In this document: positions 21,516 to 22,933 of the stretch, piece by piece | Numbering within the stretch: position 1 is the stretch's first letter | How the letters are laid out: the number at the start of each line of letters is the position of its first letter | Assembly (NCBI GenBank): GCA_029240475.1 | Contig: JAREAF010000003.1 | Coordinates: 1-22,933 of the forward strand | DNA length: 22,933 bases | Reading direction: 5' to 3' | Source: Rhodospirillales bacterium | GTDB taxonomy: Bacteria > Pseudomonadota > Alphaproteobacteria > JAREAF01 | Translations under genes and position numbers: made by a program | Notes under the pieces: model-generated | Told to the model about the DNA's origin: nothing | The model's input: only the letters and a program-made list of their open reading frames with translations | The model's database searches: none

Positions 21516-22667
21516 ATGGCCGTGCATTTCCCCCGCGAGGAGCTGGCCGGCCGCCGCGCCGCCGCGTGCAAGGCGATGGCCGAGCGCGGGCTCGACGGGC
21601 TGCTGATGTTCCGGCAGGAGAGCATGTACTACCTGACCGGCTACGACACCTTCGGCTATGTCTTCTTCCAGTGCCTTTATCTGGGCGCGGACGGCCGGTT
21701 CTTCCTCCTCACCCGCGCGCCGGACCTGCGCCAGGCATGGCACACCTCGGTCGTCGAGGATGTGCGCGTCTGGGTGGACGCGCCCGACGCCAAGCCCGCC
21801 GAGGATCTGCGCAGCGTGCTCGAAGAGTACGGAGCCAAGGGCAAGCGCCTCGGGGTGGAGTACGAGTCCTATGGCCTCACCGCGCGCAACGGCATGCGGC
21901 TGGAGGCGGCGCTCGGCAATTTCGCCCAATTGGAGGATGCTTCCGACCTCGTCACGCGCTTGAGGCTGGTGAAGAGCCCCGCCGAGATCGCGTATGTGCG
22001 CAAGGCGGCCGAGCTCGGCGATCTCGCCCTCGACGAGGCCGAGCGGCTCGCCGCGCCGGGGGCTTACGAGGGCGACATCCTCGCCGCAATGCATGCCGCG
22101 ATCTTCCGGAACGGCGGCGACGATCCGGCCAACGAGTTCATCATCGGGTCGGGCAAGGACGCGCTGCTCTGCCGCTATTTCAGCGGGCGGCGGCACCTGG
22201 AGCCGCAGGACCAGCTCACGCTCGAATTCGCCGGCGTATACCGCCACTACCACTCGTGCCTGATGCGCACGATCCTGATCGGCAAGCCCGATCCGAGACA
22301 CCGGGACATGCATAAAGCGGCGGTGGACGCGCTCGAAGCCTGCAAGGCCGCGACCCGCCCCGGCGCCACCATGGGCGATGTGTTCGCGGCCCATGCCGTC
22401 ACGCTCGACAAGGCCGGCTATCGCGAGCACCGGATGAACGCGACCGGCTACAGCCTCGGGACCACCTTCGCGCCCAATTGGATGGACTGGCCGATGTTCT
22501 ACCGGGACAACCCAGAGGTCATCGGCCCGGGCATGGTCTTCTTCATCCACATCATCATCTTCGACAGTCCCAAGGGGCTCGCCATGACCACCGGCCAGAC
22601 CGTGCTGGTCACGCCGGGCGGCTGCGAGACCCTGTCCCGAAAGGGGCTGGAGCTGGTGGTGAAGTAG
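21516..22667 (+). CDS. M24-family pita-bread protein with replaced metal ligands (creatinase/ectoine-hydrolase-like)
   Basis: This 383-residue protein has an N-terminal creatinase-type domain (ELAGRRAAACKAMAERGLDGLLMF, then YYLTGYDTFGYVFFQ) and a C-terminal M24 pita-bread domain beginning about residue 153 (KSPAEIAYVRKAAELGDLALDEA). Aligned by eye to aminopeptidase P, the five metal ligands D, D, H, E, E fall at E237 (LTLEFAGVYRHYHSC), C248, Y312 (ATGYSLGTTF), H345 (MVFFIHIIIFD) and G360 (MTTGQTVLV). It is therefore unlikely to be an ordinary Xaa-Pro peptidase; creatinase and ectoine hydrolase DoeA are relatives with non-classical sites. The start is 5 bases after pgeF. The substrate is unknown. 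Confidence 0.85.
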   Translation: MAVHFPREELAGRRAAACKAMAERGLDGLLMFRQESMYYLTGYDTFGYVFFQCLYLGADGRFFLLTRAPDLRQAWHTSVVEDVRVWVDAPDAKPAEDLRSVLEEYGAKGKRLGVEYESYGLTARNGMRLEAALGNFAQLEDASDLVTRLRLVKSPAEIAYVRKAAELGDLALDEAERLAAPGAYEGDILAAMHAAIFRNGGDDPANEFIIGSGKDALLCRYFSGRRHLEPQDQLTLEFAGVYRHYHSCLMRTILIGKPDPRHRDMHKAAVDALEACKAATRPGATMGDVFAAHAVTLDKAGYREHRMNATGYSLGTTFAPNWMDWPMFYRDNPEVIGPGMVFFIHIIIFDSPKGLAMTTGQTVLVTPGGCETLSRKGLELVVK

Positions 22668-22678
22668 GCCGCCGGCCC

Positions 22679-22747
22679 ATGCCCCACCTCCTGATCTTCC
22701 TGGCGATCTGCGTGCTGGGGCTGCTGGCCACCTGCGTGCTGATGTAA
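22679..22747 (+). CDS. Possible 22-residue hydrophobic peptide
   Basis: An ATG 11 bases after the M24 stop opens a 22-codon frame ending in TAA: MPHLLIFLAICVLG then LLATCVLM. It is a single membrane-spanning stretch with two cysteines (residues 11 and 19). No clear ribosome-binding site is seen, and the same frame runs on from an upstream shadow frame. It is the last possible gene of the operon, ending just before the palindromic repeat. It could be a small membrane protein or chance. Confidence 0.3.
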   Translation: MPHLLIFLAICVLGLLATCVLM

Positions 22748-22882
22748 CCCCCTCTCCCGCTCGCCGGGAGAGGGTGGCGAGCGTCAGCGAGCCGGGTGAG
22801 GGCATTTCCCGCGGCCCAGCCACCCTCACCCGCTCGCGCCCGCTGAGGGGCGCTCGCGACCTCTCCCGTTCCGGGAGAGGTT
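22748..22882. repeat. Palindromic intergenic repeat of paired hairpins
   Basis: Two GC-rich hairpins of the same sequence lie at the ends: CCCTCTCCCG with CGGGAGAGGG (22750-22759/22765-22774, 5-base loop) and CCTCTCCCG with CGGGAGAGG (22860-22868/22872-22880, 3-base loop). Between them, GTGGCGAGCG...GGGTGAGGG (about 22774-22802) is an imperfect inverted copy of CCCTCACCC...GCTCGCGACC (22823-22861), so the whole ~130 bp can fold into one large structure. This composition is that of the dispersed palindromic elements often seen between genes of alphaproteobacteria. It may also end transcription of the lgt operon. The remaining ~50 bases to the window edge show nothing recognisable. Confidence 0.65.
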
Positions 22883-22933
22883 TAGGAGGGACTTAGGTTT
22901 ACAGGCCAGTGACGCCCTGATAAAAACCGCCCC

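Overview
The window is chromosomal DNA of high GC content from a Gram-negative bacterium, most likely an alphaproteobacterium. The signs are an ilvE gene divergent from a PetP-type MarR gene and a PetR-type response regulator, a ubiK-ybjN-proC-ybaK cluster divergent from lgt-midA-pgeF, and an RpoH-type second sigma factor. No rRNA, tRNA, CRISPR array, transposase, integrase or phage gene is visible. Coding density is very high, with many 4-base stop/start overlaps. No stretch over 300 bases lacks a gene; the longest gaps are 1826-2010, 18228-18379, 18719-18861 and the last ~190 bases.

Layout. (1) 1-1825, plus: molybdenum-cofactor genes moeA (5' truncated by the window edge), moaD, moaE. (2) 1826-6464, plus: a compact type I secretion cassette (PrtD-type ABC exporter, HlyD-type membrane fusion protein, RTX calcium-binding protein), preceded by a short AT-rich leader with inverted repeats and followed by a hairpin. 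(3) 6511-10851: ilvE on minus, divergent from a plus-strand run of MarR regulator, OmpR-type response regulator, EnvZ-like histidine kinase and a YjdF/DUF2238 membrane protein. (4) 10921-12036, plus: a TetR regulator and a DUF2852 membrane/coiled-coil protein; both start regions carry operators of the same geometry. (5) 14307-12092, minus: fatty-acid hydroxylase/sterol-desaturase-like protein, MarR regulator, 86-residue membrane protein and SAM methyltransferase, tightly overlapped and driven by one recognisable promoter buried in TTGTCA/TGACAA repeats. (6) 15414-14383, minus: a TetR/COQ9-like protein and a CsaA-type tRNA-binding protein with its own promoter. (7) 15551-16372, plus: RpoH-family sigma factor, overlapping ybaK tail to tail. 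(8) 18718-16369, minus: ubiK, ybjN, proC, ybaK. (9) 18862-22747, plus: lgt, midA, pgeF, a divergent M24 pita-bread enzyme and a possible 22-residue hydrophobic peptide, closed by a palindromic repeat.

Most of the window is ordinary core metabolism and housekeeping. The parts most worth a second look are: the TetR/DUF2852 pair with matching 6-7-6 operators (single at the regulator, doubled and offset by 6 bp at the target); the hydroxylase-MarR-small membrane protein-methyltransferase operon, a possible lipid-modifying unit under its own MarR; the RTX-only cargo of the secretion cassette; and an M24-family enzyme that has lost all five canonical metal ligands. All functional statements rest on reading motifs by eye; no database search was run.
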